From Streptomyces coacervatus (GTDB taxonomy: Bacteria; Actinomycetota; Actinomycetes; Streptomycetales; Streptomycetaceae): 64,000 nucleotides of DNA. Under the pieces are notes generated by a model. It was not told where the DNA came from and made no database searches. It saw only the letters and a list, made by a program, of their open reading frames with translations. The position numbers and the translations under genes are program-made. The stretch covers positions 51,906 through 115,905 of the forward strand of contig NZ_JARHTP010000028.1 in NCBI RefSeq assembly GCF_029223485.1, given 5' to 3'. Positions 9,293 through 17,699 of the stretch are shown one piece after another (the stretch's first letter is position 1; each line of letters opens with the position of its first letter).

Positions 9293-9532
9293 ATGGTGGC
9301 AATCTTACGGCGGATCGGCGACTCCCCCTATGCGAGAGGCAGCCTGTCAGGCCAGCACTGCCCCGACATCTTCGAACTCAGCGACGGCAACTACGCCGTC
9401 ATTGGAAGGGAAGCCACCGCAGAACTCGAGGCCGAACTACCTCCCGACGCCTCCAGGGCCGAATACGAGCGGATCGTGGTCATCAGCCGCGAGACACTGA
9501 TCCGGGCCCGCAAGGACATTCCTCCCAACTGA
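9293..9532 (+). CDS. Small conserved protein, second of a tandem paralogous pair
   Basis: This 79-aa protein is the tandem duplicate of the gene ending at 9140 and shares its C-P-D-I-F-E-L-S-D-G core. Differences cluster at the N-terminus and in the charged linker after A-V-I-G. The ATG is preceded by AAAGGCGGG. The 152-bp spacer between the two genes suggests separate promoters or a read-through transcript. The strong terminator at 9597-9631 closes the unit. The function is unknown. Confidence 0.75.
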   Translation: MVAILRRIGDSPYARGSLSGQHCPDIFELSDGNYAVIGREATAELEAELPPDASRAEYERIVVISRETLIRARKDIPPN

Positions 9533-9596
9533 CGCGACTGAAGGCCACCTGGCGCACTCGCATCGCGGTCGCCCCGTCGCCGTCGCCGTCGCATGA

Positions 9597-9631
9597 GCGG
9601 GTTCGGCTTCAGCCCGTACTGCCGAACCCGC
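9597..9631. terminator. Bidirectional terminator between small paralogues and citrate synthase
   Basis: The inverted repeat GCGGGTTCGGC / GCCGAACCCGC has 11-bp perfect arms and a 13-nt loop. It lies between two convergent genes, 9 bp from the citrate synthase stop codon, and could serve both directions. Confidence 0.75.
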
Positions 9632-9640
9632 CCCACCGGG

Positions 9641-10801
9641 TCACACCGGCACCGCAACCGGCGCCTCCGCCCCCACATACCGCGCCACCGGCCTGATGAT
9701 CTTCGAATCCTCCGCCTGTTCCAGGATGTTCGCGCTCCAGCCCACCACCCGCGCCGCCGCGAACGTCGGGGTGAACATCTCGCGCGGCAGACCGCACAGT
9801 TCCATGACGACGCCCGCGTAGAACTCGACGTTCGTGTGCAGTTCGCGGCCGGGCTTCAGCTCCGCGAGGATCGACTCGACATGGCGCTCGACCTCCACCG
9901 CAAAGTCGACACGCGGGCCGCCGAAGCTCTGCGCCAGCTCGCGCAGCATCCGCGAACGAGGGTCCTCCGTACGGTAGACGGGATGGCCGAAGCCCATGAT
10001 GCGGTCGCCGGCGAGGACGCGTGCACGGATCCAGGGGTCGATGCGGTCGGGGGTGCCGATCGCATCCAGAGTGTCCAGCGCGCGACTGGGCGCACCACCG
10101 TGCAGCGGCCCGGAGAGCGCCCCCACGGCTCCGACGAGGCAGGCGGCCACGTCCGCTCCCGTCGACGCGATGACTCGGGCCGTGAAGGTTGATGCATTGA
10201 AGCCGTGATCAATGGTTGAGATCAAGTACTGCTCGACCGCCCGCGCCCGCTTCGGCTCCGGCACCGAACCCGTCAGCATGTACAGGTAGTTGGCCGCATA
10301 GGAGAGGTCGTCCCGCGGTTCCACCGGCTCTAGACCCCGGCCGAGCCGGTGCAGCGCCGTGAGCAGCGTCGGTACGGCTGCGGCCGCCACGAGGGTGTCC
10401 CGGCGGCGGTCGGCCGCGCCGATGTCGTACACCGGCCGGAAGCCCTTCGCCGCGCCGAGCAGCGACAGTGCTGTGCGCATGCCTGCCAGCGGGCCGGACC
10501 GTCCGCTCGCCGCCGCGATGGCAGGCAGGGCCGTCCGCACCTCGTCAGGCAGTCGCCGCAGGGCCGCCGTTTCGGAGATGAAGGCCGCACGCTGCACCTC
10601 GTCCGGCAGTTCGCCGTGGACCAGGAGATGCCAGACGTCCTCGAAGCCGCGGGTCTGCGCGAGTTCGACGGCCGAGTACTGGCGGTAGTGATAGAAGCCC
10701 TCCAGCCCCCGAACGTCCCCGATCTCCGTGTCGGTGACGACGACGCCGGCGAGTCCCCGCGGTACGTCGACGGTGGCGGCGGCTGACCTGTTGACGGACA
10801 T
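9641..10801 (-). CDS. Citrate synthase-family enzyme (plain, 386 aa)
   Basis: This is a type-I citrate synthase fold condensing acetyl-CoA (or propionyl-CoA) with oxaloacetate. Active-site segments visible are G-P-L-H-G-G-A (first His) and G-F-G-H-P-V-Y (second His). The third segment reads H-T-N-V-E-F-Y-A-G, so glutamate stands where classical enzymes have the catalytic aspartate. I recall a Glu here in some actinobacterial homologues, so it may be functional. The start at 10801 has AGGGAGGAAT just upstream; the frame open to 10912 overlaps the divergent promoter. It is divergent from a second citrate synthase carrying a DNA-binding domain. It could be a citrate or a methylcitrate synthase. 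Confidence 0.85.
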   Translation of the reverse strand: MSVNRSAAATVDVPRGLAGVVVTDTEIGDVRGLEGFYHYRQYSAVELAQTRGFEDVWHLLVHGELPDEVQRAAFISETAALRRLPDEVRTALPAIAAASGRSGPLAGMRTALSLLGAAKGFRPVYDIGAADRRRDTLVAAAAVPTLLTALHRLGRGLEPVEPRDDLSYAANYLYMLTGSVPEPKRARAVEQYLISTIDHGFNASTFTARVIASTGADVAACLVGAVGALSGPLHGGAPSRALDTLDAIGTPDRIDPWIRARVLAGDRIMGFGHPVYRTEDPRSRMLRELAQSFGGPRVDFAVEVERHVESILAELKPGRELHTNVEFYAGVVMELCGLPREMFTPTFAAARVVGWSANILEQAEDSKIIRPVARYVGAEAPVAVPV

Positions 10802-10816
10802 GATTCCTCCCTGGAC

Positions 10817-10870
10817 TTGATTCAACTGTCCATGCTTGACTAATTCTCTGTCAATATTGATTGAATCAAT
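10817..10870. promoter_or_regulatory. TTGATTCAA-type palindromes between divergent citrate synthases
   Basis: The short divergent intergenic region holds TTGATTCAA (10817-10825) and a perfect odd-length palindrome ATTGATTGAATCAAT (10856-10870). A further inverted pair TTGAC / GTCAA lies between them (10836-10854). The minus-strand TTGACA read from 10854-10849 could be a -35 element for the plain citrate synthase. The spacing and repetition look like operators. The bound regulator is unknown; the HTH-citrate synthase encoded next door is an obvious candidate. Confidence 0.5.
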
Positions 10871-10898
10871 GTCATGGATCCATACGTCGTGATGCGGA

Positions 10899-10904
10899 TA
10901 CGGT
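10899..10904 (+). promoter_or_regulatory. Probable -10 element of a leaderless transcript
   Basis: TACGGT (TANNNT) ends 6 nt before the ATG of the HTH-citrate synthase, and no Shine-Dalgarno sequence is present. This spacing is characteristic of leaderless actinobacterial mRNAs that begin at the start codon. Confidence 0.45.
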
Positions 10905-10910
10905 GGCCCC

Positions 10911-12167
10911 ATGCGCGATCAAGACCCCTCCGCCGGTCATGCCGAACGCCGGCTGACCACCAAGGAAGCCGCCGAACTGCTGGGCGTGAAGCCCGAGACC
11001 GTGTACGCGTACGTGAGCCGCGGCCAGCTCAGCAGCAGACGCGTACCCGGCGGCCGGGGCAGCACCTTCGACGCCAAGGAGGTGGAGGCGCTCGCCCGGC
11101 GCAACAGGTGGGAGAGCAGCGGGAGTTCACCGTCAGGCGGCGAGCTCTCCGTGCGGACCCGCATCACGCTCATCGAGAAGGACCGGTACTTCTTCCGTGG
11201 CGTCGACGCCACGGAGCTGGCCACGCGCCACTCCTACGAAGAGGTCGCCGAGTGGCTGTGGACCGGCCGGCTGCGCCCCGGCATCGCGTTCACCGCGCCC
11301 GAGGTCTCCGTCGCCGTGGCCCGCCGCGCCGTCGACGCGCTGCCCGAACACACCGGGCCGACCGACAGGTTGCGGGTCGCGGCGATCGCCGCCGCGGTGG
11401 CGGACCCGCTGCGCTTCGACCTCTCCGAGGACACAGTGCTCGGCACCGCGCGCACCCTCATCCCCACCCTGGTCGCCGCCCTGCCGCCGGCCCGGCGCGG
11501 CCACCGCGACGAGGGTCCGCTGGCCCACCGCCTGTGGGCACGGCTGAGCGGACGGGAGGCCGACGAGGCCTCGCTGCGCGCGCTGGACACCGCGCTCGCC
11601 CTCCTCGTCGACCACGACCTCGCCGCCTCGACCCTCGCGGTGCGCGTCGCCGCCTCGGCCCGCGCCCACGCCTACGCGGCCGTCTCCGCCGGGCTCGGCG
11701 TACTGGAAGGGCCCCTGCACGGAGCGGCGAGCGGCCTCGCCCACCGGCTACTGCTCGACGTGCTCGACGAGGGCAACGCGGCCCCCGTCATCGCGGAAGA
11801 GCTGCGGGCGGGCCGCCGCATTCCGGGACTCGGCCACCGGCTCTACCCCGGCGAGGACCCACGCGCGCGTGTCCTGTTCGGCCTCCTGGAGGGGATCCCC
11901 CGCGCCGCCCCCGCCCTCGCCGCGGCCCGCGACGTCGTGGCCACCACCGCCCGCCACACCCCGCTGCACGCCAATGTCGACCTGGCCCTGGCCGTGCTCA
12001 CCGCGTCCTCGGGCATGCCCTCCACCGCGGGCGAGACGATCTTCGCCGTGGCGCGTACGGCGGGCTGGATCGCCCACGCGCTCGAGGAGTACGGGGAGCG
12101 CCCGCTGCGCATGCGGCCGAGCGGACACTACGTCGGCCCGAGGCCACCCCAGCCACTGCCCGGGTAA
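10911..12167 (+). CDS. Citrate synthase fused to an N-terminal helix-turn-helix domain
   Basis: The first 60 residues or so of this 418-aa protein form a MerR/excisionase-type HTH (L-T-T-K-E-A-A-E-L-L-G-V-K-P-E-T-V-Y-A-Y, with a wing G-G-R-G-S-T-F). A citrate synthase fold fills the rest. All three catalytic positions are kept: G-P-L-H-G-A-A, G-L-G-H-R-L-Y and H-A-N-V-D-L-A. The protein may therefore bind DNA and the enzyme's substrates. It sits divergently from a plain citrate synthase with palindromes in between. Such HTH-citrate synthases occur across actinobacteria; their role is not settled to my knowledge. It could be a metabolite-sensing regulator, a real enzyme, or both. Confidence 0.9.
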   Translation: MRDQDPSAGHAERRLTTKEAAELLGVKPETVYAYVSRGQLSSRRVPGGRGSTFDAKEVEALARRNRWESSGSSPSGGELSVRTRITLIEKDRYFFRGVDATELATRHSYEEVAEWLWTGRLRPGIAFTAPEVSVAVARRAVDALPEHTGPTDRLRVAAIAAAVADPLRFDLSEDTVLGTARTLIPTLVAALPPARRGHRDEGPLAHRLWARLSGREADEASLRALDTALALLVDHDLAASTLAVRVAASARAHAYAAVSAGLGVLEGPLHGAASGLAHRLLLDVLDEGNAAPVIAEELRAGRRIPGLGHRLYPGEDPRARVLFGLLEGIPRAAPALAAARDVVATTARHTPLHANVDLALAVLTASSGMPSTAGETIFAVARTAGWIAHALEEYGERPLRMRPSGHYVGPRPPQPLPG

Positions 12168-12229
12168 GAGCCGTCCCAGCCACTGTTCAAGTTGGACACG
12201 AACACGGCCGGAAGCCACCGTGAGCCAAG

Positions 12230-12248
12230 TCAGGTTAGGCTCACCTGT
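12230..12248 (+). promoter_or_regulatory. Iron box (DmdR1/IdeR-type operator) overlapping a leaderless promoter
   Basis: The core AGGTTAGGCTCACCTG (12232-12247) matches the DmdR1/IdeR iron-box consensus TTAGGTTAGGCTAACCTAA at most positions. The embedded TAGGCT (12236-12241) is followed by 7 nt and then the GTG start, the geometry of a leaderless -10. Iron-loaded DmdR1 would therefore cover the promoter, giving expression under iron limitation. Confidence 0.7.
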
Positions 12249-13190
12249 GTGAGTACGTGCTCGACCGCCTCCCGGGAGCTCGACGAGCCCATTGCGGGAA
12301 CCGCGGCCACCGCGAGGACCTGGCTCCTGCTGGAGCAGCCGGGTCCCTGGGGTGCGGATGCACTCACTTCGAGCCACCTCGATCCGGCACTCGGCCGCGC
12401 CCTGGAGGCGGCCGCGAAGGGCACGGGCGTACGTATCGCGCTGATCCGCCGCCCGGGACGGCACGCCGACTGCGGCACGCTCACCACACGGCAGGTGTAC
12501 GCGGCCCATACCGCGCCCGGCAACGCGTGGCTGCACTCCGCCTCGGCCTACGATCCGCGGGCCCTGCTCGACCTCGACTTCGCCGCGCTCGGCCGGGGCG
12601 AGCACCACACCTTCGACTCGGCGCTCGGGGCCCGGCCGCACGCCGGTGGTCCGCTCGCCCTCGTCTGCACCAACGGCAAACGCGACCGCTGCTGCGCCCT
12701 GCTCGGCCGCCCGCTCGCGGCCGAGCTCGCCGCCTCCGAGGTGGAGGGCGTCTGGGAGGTCACTCATCTGGGTGGCCATCGCTTCTCGCCCACGCTGCTC
12801 GTCCTGCCGTACGGATACGCATACGGCCGCGCCCAGGCCCACGCGGTCAAGGAGATCCTGCACGGCGTCCAGGAAGGGCGGATCGTCGTGGAGAAGTGCC
12901 GCGGGAGCTCCGCCTGGGAGCGCCCCGGTCAGGCGGCCGAGCTGGCCGTGCGCACCACCGCGCGCGAGTACGCGGCGGACGCCCTGAGCGTCGTACGGAC
13001 GGACGGCAGCGCACCGTGCTGGGAGGTGACCGTCGGCCACACGGACGGACGCCAGTGGCGGGTCGTGGTCGCGCAGGGCGCGTCCCTGCCGCCCCGCCCG
13101 GAGAGCTGCGGCACGTCGATCCTCGGCTCACCTGCGCGTATGGAGGTCCTGGCGGTGCACGAGCTGAGGACGACGGTTCCGGTCGGCTGA
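12249..13190 (+). CDS. Sucrase/ferredoxin-like family protein, iron-regulated
   Basis: This 313-aa protein belongs to the Suc_Fer-like group (thioredoxin-like 2Fe-2S ferredoxin fold). The cluster-binding segment reads C-T-N-G-K-R-D-R-C-C, and a second conserved piece is H-L-G-G-H-R-F-S-P-T. A further cysteine pair lies in the N-terminal 80 residues. Relatives are often found with siderophore genes and are thought to act as electron carriers or ferric-siderophore reductases, which fits the iron box here. The GTG at 12249 was chosen because it follows the iron box and -10 with leaderless spacing; no ribosome site is visible. The reductase role is inferred. Confidence 0.8.
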   Translation: MSTCSTASRELDEPIAGTAATARTWLLLEQPGPWGADALTSSHLDPALGRALEAAAKGTGVRIALIRRPGRHADCGTLTTRQVYAAHTAPGNAWLHSASAYDPRALLDLDFAALGRGEHHTFDSALGARPHAGGPLALVCTNGKRDRCCALLGRPLAAELAASEVEGVWEVTHLGGHRFSPTLLVLPYGYAYGRAQAHAVKEILHGVQEGRIVVEKCRGSSAWERPGQAAELAVRTTAREYAADALSVVRTDGSAPCWEVTVGHTDGRQWRVVVAQGASLPPRPESCGTSILGSPARMEVLAVHELRTTVPVG

Positions 13191-13309
13191 GCACGGCGCT
13201 TTCCCTACTGCTTCAAGAAGGCGCTTCCTCGACTGCTTCAAGAATTGGTCAAGAGATCCACGCCACACCCCCCTGGGGCACACCGGGCCGCCCACGTACC
13301 GTCGTGGGT

Positions 13310-14980
13310 ATGAGTCCCACTCCGCCTGCACGCCGCCTGCGCCTCGGTCTGCCGAAGCGGGTGTTCTCGCAGGTGCTGCTGATGCAGGTGGCGATCGCCG
13401 CGGGAGTCGCGGTGCTCGCGACCGGGTTGTTCCTGGCGCCGCTGAGCAAGCAGCTCGACCAGGAGGCGATGCGCCGGGCGCTGGCCATCGCGCAGACCAC
13501 CGCGGAGCAGCCGCAGATAGCGAAGGACCTGATCAACACCGCCCCGACCGTCGACGGACCGGTCCAGAAAGAGGCGGAGCGGATCCGCAGGGCCACCCAT
13601 GCCGAGTACATCGTGGTGCTGGACTGGCGGGGCGTGCGCTGGTCGCACACCGATCCCGAGCAGATCGGCCGGAACGTCTCGACCGACCCCACCGAGGCCC
13701 TCCTCGGCAACCAGGTCATGGAGATCGACAACGGCACCCTGGGCCGCTCGGCCCGCGGCAAGGTGCCCCTGCGGGACGCCGACGGCACGATCATCGGGGC
13801 GGTCTCGGTCGGGATCAAGTACGACAGTGTGCGGGCCGAGCTCATGGGCGCGATCCCCGAGCTGCTGGCCTACGCCGGCGGCGCACTGGCCGTTGGTGCG
13901 CTGGCCGCCTGGGTGATCTCGCGGCGAGTCCAGCGGCAGACCCGTGACCTTGCCTTCTCCGACATCTCGGCGCTGCTCGCGGAGCGCGAGGCGATGCTGC
14001 ACGGCATCCGCGAGGGCGTCGTCGCCCTGGACCGGGCCGGACGAATACGCCTCCTCAACGACGAGGCGCACCGGCTGCTGAGCATCGATGCGAAGGCCGT
14101 CGGCCGGTCCCCCGACGAGGCGCTCGGCGAAGGACGTACGGCCGACATCCTGGCCGGCCGGGTGACGGGCACCGACCTGCTCACCGTCCGGGGCCAGCGT
14201 GTCCTGGTCGCCAACCGCATGCCCACCGACGACGGCGGCGCCGTGGCCACCCTGCGCGACCGCACGGAACTGGAGCAGCTCGGTCGGGAACTCGACTCGA
14301 CGCGTGGCCTGATCGACGCCCTGCGCGCCCAGGACCACGAGCACGCCAACCGCATGCACACGCTCCTGGGGCTGCTCGAACTGGACATGTACGACGACGC
14401 CGTGGAGTTCGTCGGGGAAGTGGTCGGTGACCACCGGGTCACGGCGGAACAGGTCACCGAGAAAATCCAGGACCCGCTGATCGCCGCTCTGCTGGTCGGC
14501 AAGGCGACGGTTGCGGCCGAGCGCGGCGTCGCCCTGTGGGTCTCGGACCGGACGCGGCTCCCGGACCGGTTGATCGACCCCAGGGGGCTCGTCACGATCG
14601 TCGGGAACCTCGTGGACAACGCGCTCGACGCGGTCGCCGGCACCCTCCACGCGCGCGTGGAGGTCGAGTTGCGCGCCGAGGGGCCTACCGCCGTCCTCAG
14701 GGTGCGCGACACGGGGCCCGGAATCCCTGCGGAACAACACGAGTTGATCTTCACCGAGGGGTGGTCCACCAAGGAGCCGCCGGCGCACCGCAAGCGCGGC
14801 ATCGGTCTGTCCATGGTGCGCAGGCTCGCGGAGCGGCAGGGCGGCAGCGCGACGGTGGGCGAGGCGGACGGTGGCGGCGCGGAGTTCACCGTCGTCCTGC
14901 CGGAAGCACTGACCGAGGCGGCGCCGGAGCTGGCCCTGACCAGAGCCGCGGACGCGCCAGTCAAGGAGGAGTCGCGATGA
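13310..14980 (+). CDS. CitA/DcuS-type sensor histidine kinase
   Basis: This is a 556-aa membrane kinase. TM1 is at about 20-43, followed by an extracytoplasmic Cache/CitAP-type sensor (about 45-180) and TM2 (about 183-203). A PAS domain (about 215-320), a Spo0B-like dimerisation helix with the phospho-acceptor region Q-D-H-E-H-A-N-R-M-H, and a C-terminal HATPase (D-N-A-L-D-A; D-T-G-P-G-I) complete it. Relatives sense di- or tricarboxylates. The stop overlaps the start of the response regulator by 4 bp (ATGA). The frame is open far upstream, but homology and hydrophobic pattern begin at 13310. The ligand is unknown; the neighbouring ABC transporter suggests a carboxylate or aromatic acid. Confidence 0.9.
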   Translation: MSPTPPARRLRLGLPKRVFSQVLLMQVAIAAGVAVLATGLFLAPLSKQLDQEAMRRALAIAQTTAEQPQIAKDLINTAPTVDGPVQKEAERIRRATHAEYIVVLDWRGVRWSHTDPEQIGRNVSTDPTEALLGNQVMEIDNGTLGRSARGKVPLRDADGTIIGAVSVGIKYDSVRAELMGAIPELLAYAGGALAVGALAAWVISRRVQRQTRDLAFSDISALLAEREAMLHGIREGVVALDRAGRIRLLNDEAHRLLSIDAKAVGRSPDEALGEGRTADILAGRVTGTDLLTVRGQRVLVANRMPTDDGGAVATLRDRTELEQLGRELDSTRGLIDALRAQDHEHANRMHTLLGLLELDMYDDAVEFVGEVVGDHRVTAEQVTEKIQDPLIAALLVGKATVAAERGVALWVSDRTRLPDRLIDPRGLVTIVGNLVDNALDAVAGTLHARVEVELRAEGPTAVLRVRDTGPGIPAEQHELIFTEGWSTKEPPAHRKRGIGLSMVRRLAERQGGSATVGEADGGGAEFTVVLPEALTEAAPELALTRAADAPVKEESR

Positions 14981-15657
14981 TCGAGGTCCTGGTCGTGGAC
15001 GACGACACCAGGGTCGCGCAGGTCAACGCCGCCTACGTCGAGAAGGTGCCGGGCTTCCATGTCGCCGGCGAGGCGCACAGCGCGGCCGAGGCGCTGCGAC
15101 AGCTGGAGGCGCTGCCCCGTCTGGACCTGGTCCTCATGGACCACTATCTGCCCGACGAGACGGGCCTGGCGGTTGTCCAGGAGATGCGCCGCCGCGGCCA
15201 CCAGACCGACGTGATCATGGTGACGGCGGCTCGTGACATCTCGACCGTGCAGGCCGCGATGCGGCACGGCGCACTGCAGTACCTCGTCAAGCCGTTCGCC
15301 TTCGCGGGCCTGCGCGCCAAGCTGGAGGCGTACGCGGAGCTGCGCCGCACACTCGACGGCGGCGGCGAGGCGGAGCAGGCCGAGGTGGACCGCATCTTCG
15401 GCGCCCTGTCGGCGCCTTCGGAGCCGGGGCTGCCCAAGGGCCACTCCCCCACCACCGCGGAGCTGGTACGCCAGTCCCTGATGAGTGCCGAAGGCCCGCT
15501 GTCGGCCCAGGAGATCGCCGATCGGACGGGGGTCAGCCGTCAGACGGCCCAGCGCTACCTGAAGCTCCTGGAGCGCACGGGCCGGGCCCGGCTCACGCTC
15601 AAATACGGCGACGCGGGCCGCCCTGAACACCGTTACGTGTGGGCGACCCGCGCCTGA
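14977..15657 (+). CDS. CitB/DcuR-type response regulator
   Basis: This 226-aa regulator has a receiver domain (about 1-120) with the acidic pair V-D-D-D and phospho-acceptor Asp in L-V-L-M-D-H-Y-L-P-D, plus the conserved Lys in L-V-K-P-F. The C-terminal winged HTH reads V-S-R-Q-T-A-Q-R-Y-L-K-L-L, typical of the CitB branch. It is translationally coupled to the upstream kinase, with GGAGGAG as ribosome site. The likely targets are the convergent ABC operon or the kinase itself. A close paralogue without a kinase lies at 18666-19358. Confidence 0.9.
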   Translation: MIEVLVVDDDTRVAQVNAAYVEKVPGFHVAGEAHSAAEALRQLEALPRLDLVLMDHYLPDETGLAVVQEMRRRGHQTDVIMVTAARDISTVQAAMRHGALQYLVKPFAFAGLRAKLEAYAELRRTLDGGGEAEQAEVDRIFGALSAPSEPGLPKGHSPTTAELVRQSLMSAEGPLSAQEIADRTGVSRQTAQRYLKLLERTGRARLTLKYGDAGRPEHRYVWATRA

Positions 15658-15695
15658 GGGCACGGCCGTTGGGGACGGGGGAAGGGGCCGTGCCC
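15658..15695. terminator. Bidirectional terminator between regulator and ABC operon
   Basis: The inverted repeat GGGCACGGCC / GGCCGTGCCC has 10-bp arms and an 18-nt loop. It lies directly after the response-regulator stop codon and 16 bp from the substrate-binding-protein stop codon. It probably ends both converging transcripts. Confidence 0.7.
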
Positions 15696-15711
15696 CCACC
15701 TACATACGGAC

Positions 15712-16761
15712 TCAGCCCGCGGCCTTCTCCACGAACTCAGTGGTGAACGTCTTGCTCAGATCCACCTTGGCGTTCTTGATGTTGGGGTTGAACGCCTTGA
15801 GGACCTTCTCGACGGTCTCGGGGCCGTCTTTGGGCATCACGCCGTCCTTGGTGAACATCGGCAGCGTGCTCTCGATGGCTGCCGCGTACAGGAGCTTGTT
15901 GCCCTGCGAGTAGTCGGCGGGCATCTTGTCGGCGATCTGCGTAGAGCTGTGAGTGGACATCCACTTGAGCGTCTTGACGAATGCAGTGGCCAACTTCTGG
16001 ACGGTGTCCTTGTGACTGTTGACCCAGTCCGTCTGCATGTACAGGCTTGACGACGGGTACGGGCCGCCGAGCGCCTCCTGGGACCCCTCGGGCGTACGCA
16101 TGTCGAGGAGGACCTTGCCCGCCTTCTTGTCCAGGATGGTGGCGACGGTCGGGTCGGTCGTCATGCCGCCGTCGATTGCGCCCTGCTGGAGGGCGGCGAT
16201 GAAGGTCGGTCCCGCTCCGACCGCGACCGGCGTGAAGTCGCTGACCTTCACCCCGTTCTTGACGGCAAGGTACTTGGTGAGGAAGTCGGTCGACGAGCCG
16301 AGACTGGTGATGCCGAGCTTCTTGCCCTTGAAGTCCTTGAGTGACTTGATGTCGCCCTCCGCCTTGCTGGAGACGATCTCCACCTCGCCGGGCGCGTGCG
16401 AGAACTGCACCACGGACTCCACAGCCTTGTCCTTGGTCTGCAGGTCGAGGGTGTGGTCGTAGAAGCCGACGGCCCCCTGGACCTGCCCGGAGACGAGCGC
16501 GGTCTCGGCCTGGACACCGGCGGGCTCGCTCAGCAGCTCCACATCGAGGCCCTCGGCGTCGAAGTAGCCGAGCCGCTGGGCGAGCATCGCGGGCAGGTAG
16601 ATGACCTTGTCGAGGCCACCGACCATGATCTTGACCTTCGTCCCCTTGCCGTCGCCCTTGCTAGAGGCAGTGTTGGCCACGTCATTGGCACAAGCGGTGA
16701 GGGAGGAGAGGGCGAGCAGGCCCGCGGCGGCCAGGGTGGAGTATCTGGCGGTCTTGCGCAT
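15712..16761 (-). CDS. ABC transporter substrate-binding lipoprotein (NitT/TauT/SsuA-like)
   Basis: This 349-aa lipoprotein has a signal peptide and lipobox (L-S-S-L-T-A-C, Cys24). The mature part is an NMT1/OpuAC-like type II binding fold beginning K-V-K-I-M-V-G-G-L-D. Family members bind nitrate, taurine, sulfonates, thiamine precursors or aromatic acids, and the sequence does not decide between them. It is the last gene of a leftward ATPase-permease-binding-protein operon. AAGGAC precedes the ATG by 10 nt. The adjacent CitA/CitB-like system hints at a carboxylate ligand. Confidence 0.88.
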   Translation of the reverse strand: MRKTARYSTLAAAGLLALSSLTACANDVANTASSKGDGKGTKVKIMVGGLDKVIYLPAMLAQRLGYFDAEGLDVELLSEPAGVQAETALVSGQVQGAVGFYDHTLDLQTKDKAVESVVQFSHAPGEVEIVSSKAEGDIKSLKDFKGKKLGITSLGSSTDFLTKYLAVKNGVKVSDFTPVAVGAGPTFIAALQQGAIDGGMTTDPTVATILDKKAGKVLLDMRTPEGSQEALGGPYPSSSLYMQTDWVNSHKDTVQKLATAFVKTLKWMSTHSSTQIADKMPADYSQGNKLLYAAAIESTLPMFTKDGVMPKDGPETVEKVLKAFNPNIKNAKVDLSKTFTTEFVEKAAG

Positions 16762-16820
16762 GAGGGTTCACGTCCTTGTGAGAGGGCTGTGCGGGGAAAG
16801 GAGCGGCTCAAGGCGGGAGT

Positions 16821-17699
16821 TCAGCTGTCGGAACCCGTCGGCTTCCACCGGAAGATGCGGCGCTCGGCGAAGGTCAGCAGTCCCTCGGCGGCGAGTGCCA
16901 CGACGGCGAGGATGACCATGGCCGCGTACACACCGGCCGTGTTGAAGGTGCCCTGCGACTGCGAGATGAGCATGCCGACGCCCTTGGTCGCGCCGATGTA
17001 CTCGCCGACGATGGCGCCGATGAGGGCGAAGCCGAAGCTGACATGGAGGCTGGTGAAGATCCATGAGGTCGCGGAGGGGATGACCACCTGGAGCGTCACC
17101 CTGCGGTCACTCGCGCCCAGGATCCGGGCGTTGGAGACAAGGTTGCGGTCGACCTCGCGGGCGCCCTGGAAGGCGTTGAAGAAGACCGGGAAGAAGACCA
17201 GGACAACCGCCGACGCGACCTTGGAGGCGGGGCCGAGTCCGAACCAGATCATGAAGACCGGGGCAAGGACGATCCTCGGTATCGAGTTGAGCACCTTGAT
17301 GTATGGACCAAGGACATCGGCGAGAAAGGTGATCCGGCCAAGGGTGATGCCGAAGACGACACCGGCGATCACACCGAGGATCCAGCCGAGCAGCGCCTCG
17401 TACAGCGTGTACCAGATCTGCTCCCCCAGCGGCCCCTGCGCTGTCCCGTGCATCACCCAGGTGTAGATCTGGTCCCAGATCTTCGAGGGCATCGAGAAGT
17501 TGAACGCATCGATGACCTTGGTACGGGAGAGCGCCTCCCACAGACCCAGGACCGCGACCAGAAGCAGCACTCGGGCGGCCATCACGGCGATCTTGCGTCT
17601 ACGGGCGGCACGCGCGCGTGAGTGTGCACGGTCCGTCTTGTTACCCGGCTCCGTCACGGTCAGCGCGATCTGTGCCTCGGGCATGACGTCAGGCGACAT
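16821..17699 (-). CDS. ABC transporter permease (SsuC/TauC-like)
   Basis: This 292-aa membrane protein has about six helices and the binding-protein-dependent permease EAA-type loop (E-Y-I-G-A-T-K-G-V-G-M near residue 235). It should form the homodimeric membrane channel for the NitT/TauT-type transporter. I start at the ATG at 17699, which overlaps the ATPase gene by 11 bp and implies translational coupling; a longer frame to 17717 exists. The soluble N-terminal 50 residues are basic. Confidence 0.88.
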   Translation of the reverse strand: MSPDVMPEAQIALTVTEPGNKTDRAHSRARAARRRKIAVMAARVLLLVAVLGLWEALSRTKVIDAFNFSMPSKIWDQIYTWVMHGTAQGPLGEQIWYTLYEALLGWILGVIAGVVFGITLGRITFLADVLGPYIKVLNSIPRIVLAPVFMIWFGLGPASKVASAVVLVFFPVFFNAFQGAREVDRNLVSNARILGASDRRVTLQVVIPSATSWIFTSLHVSFGFALIGAIVGEYIGATKGVGMLISQSQGTFNTAGVYAAMVILAVVALAAEGLLTFAERRIFRWKPTGSDS

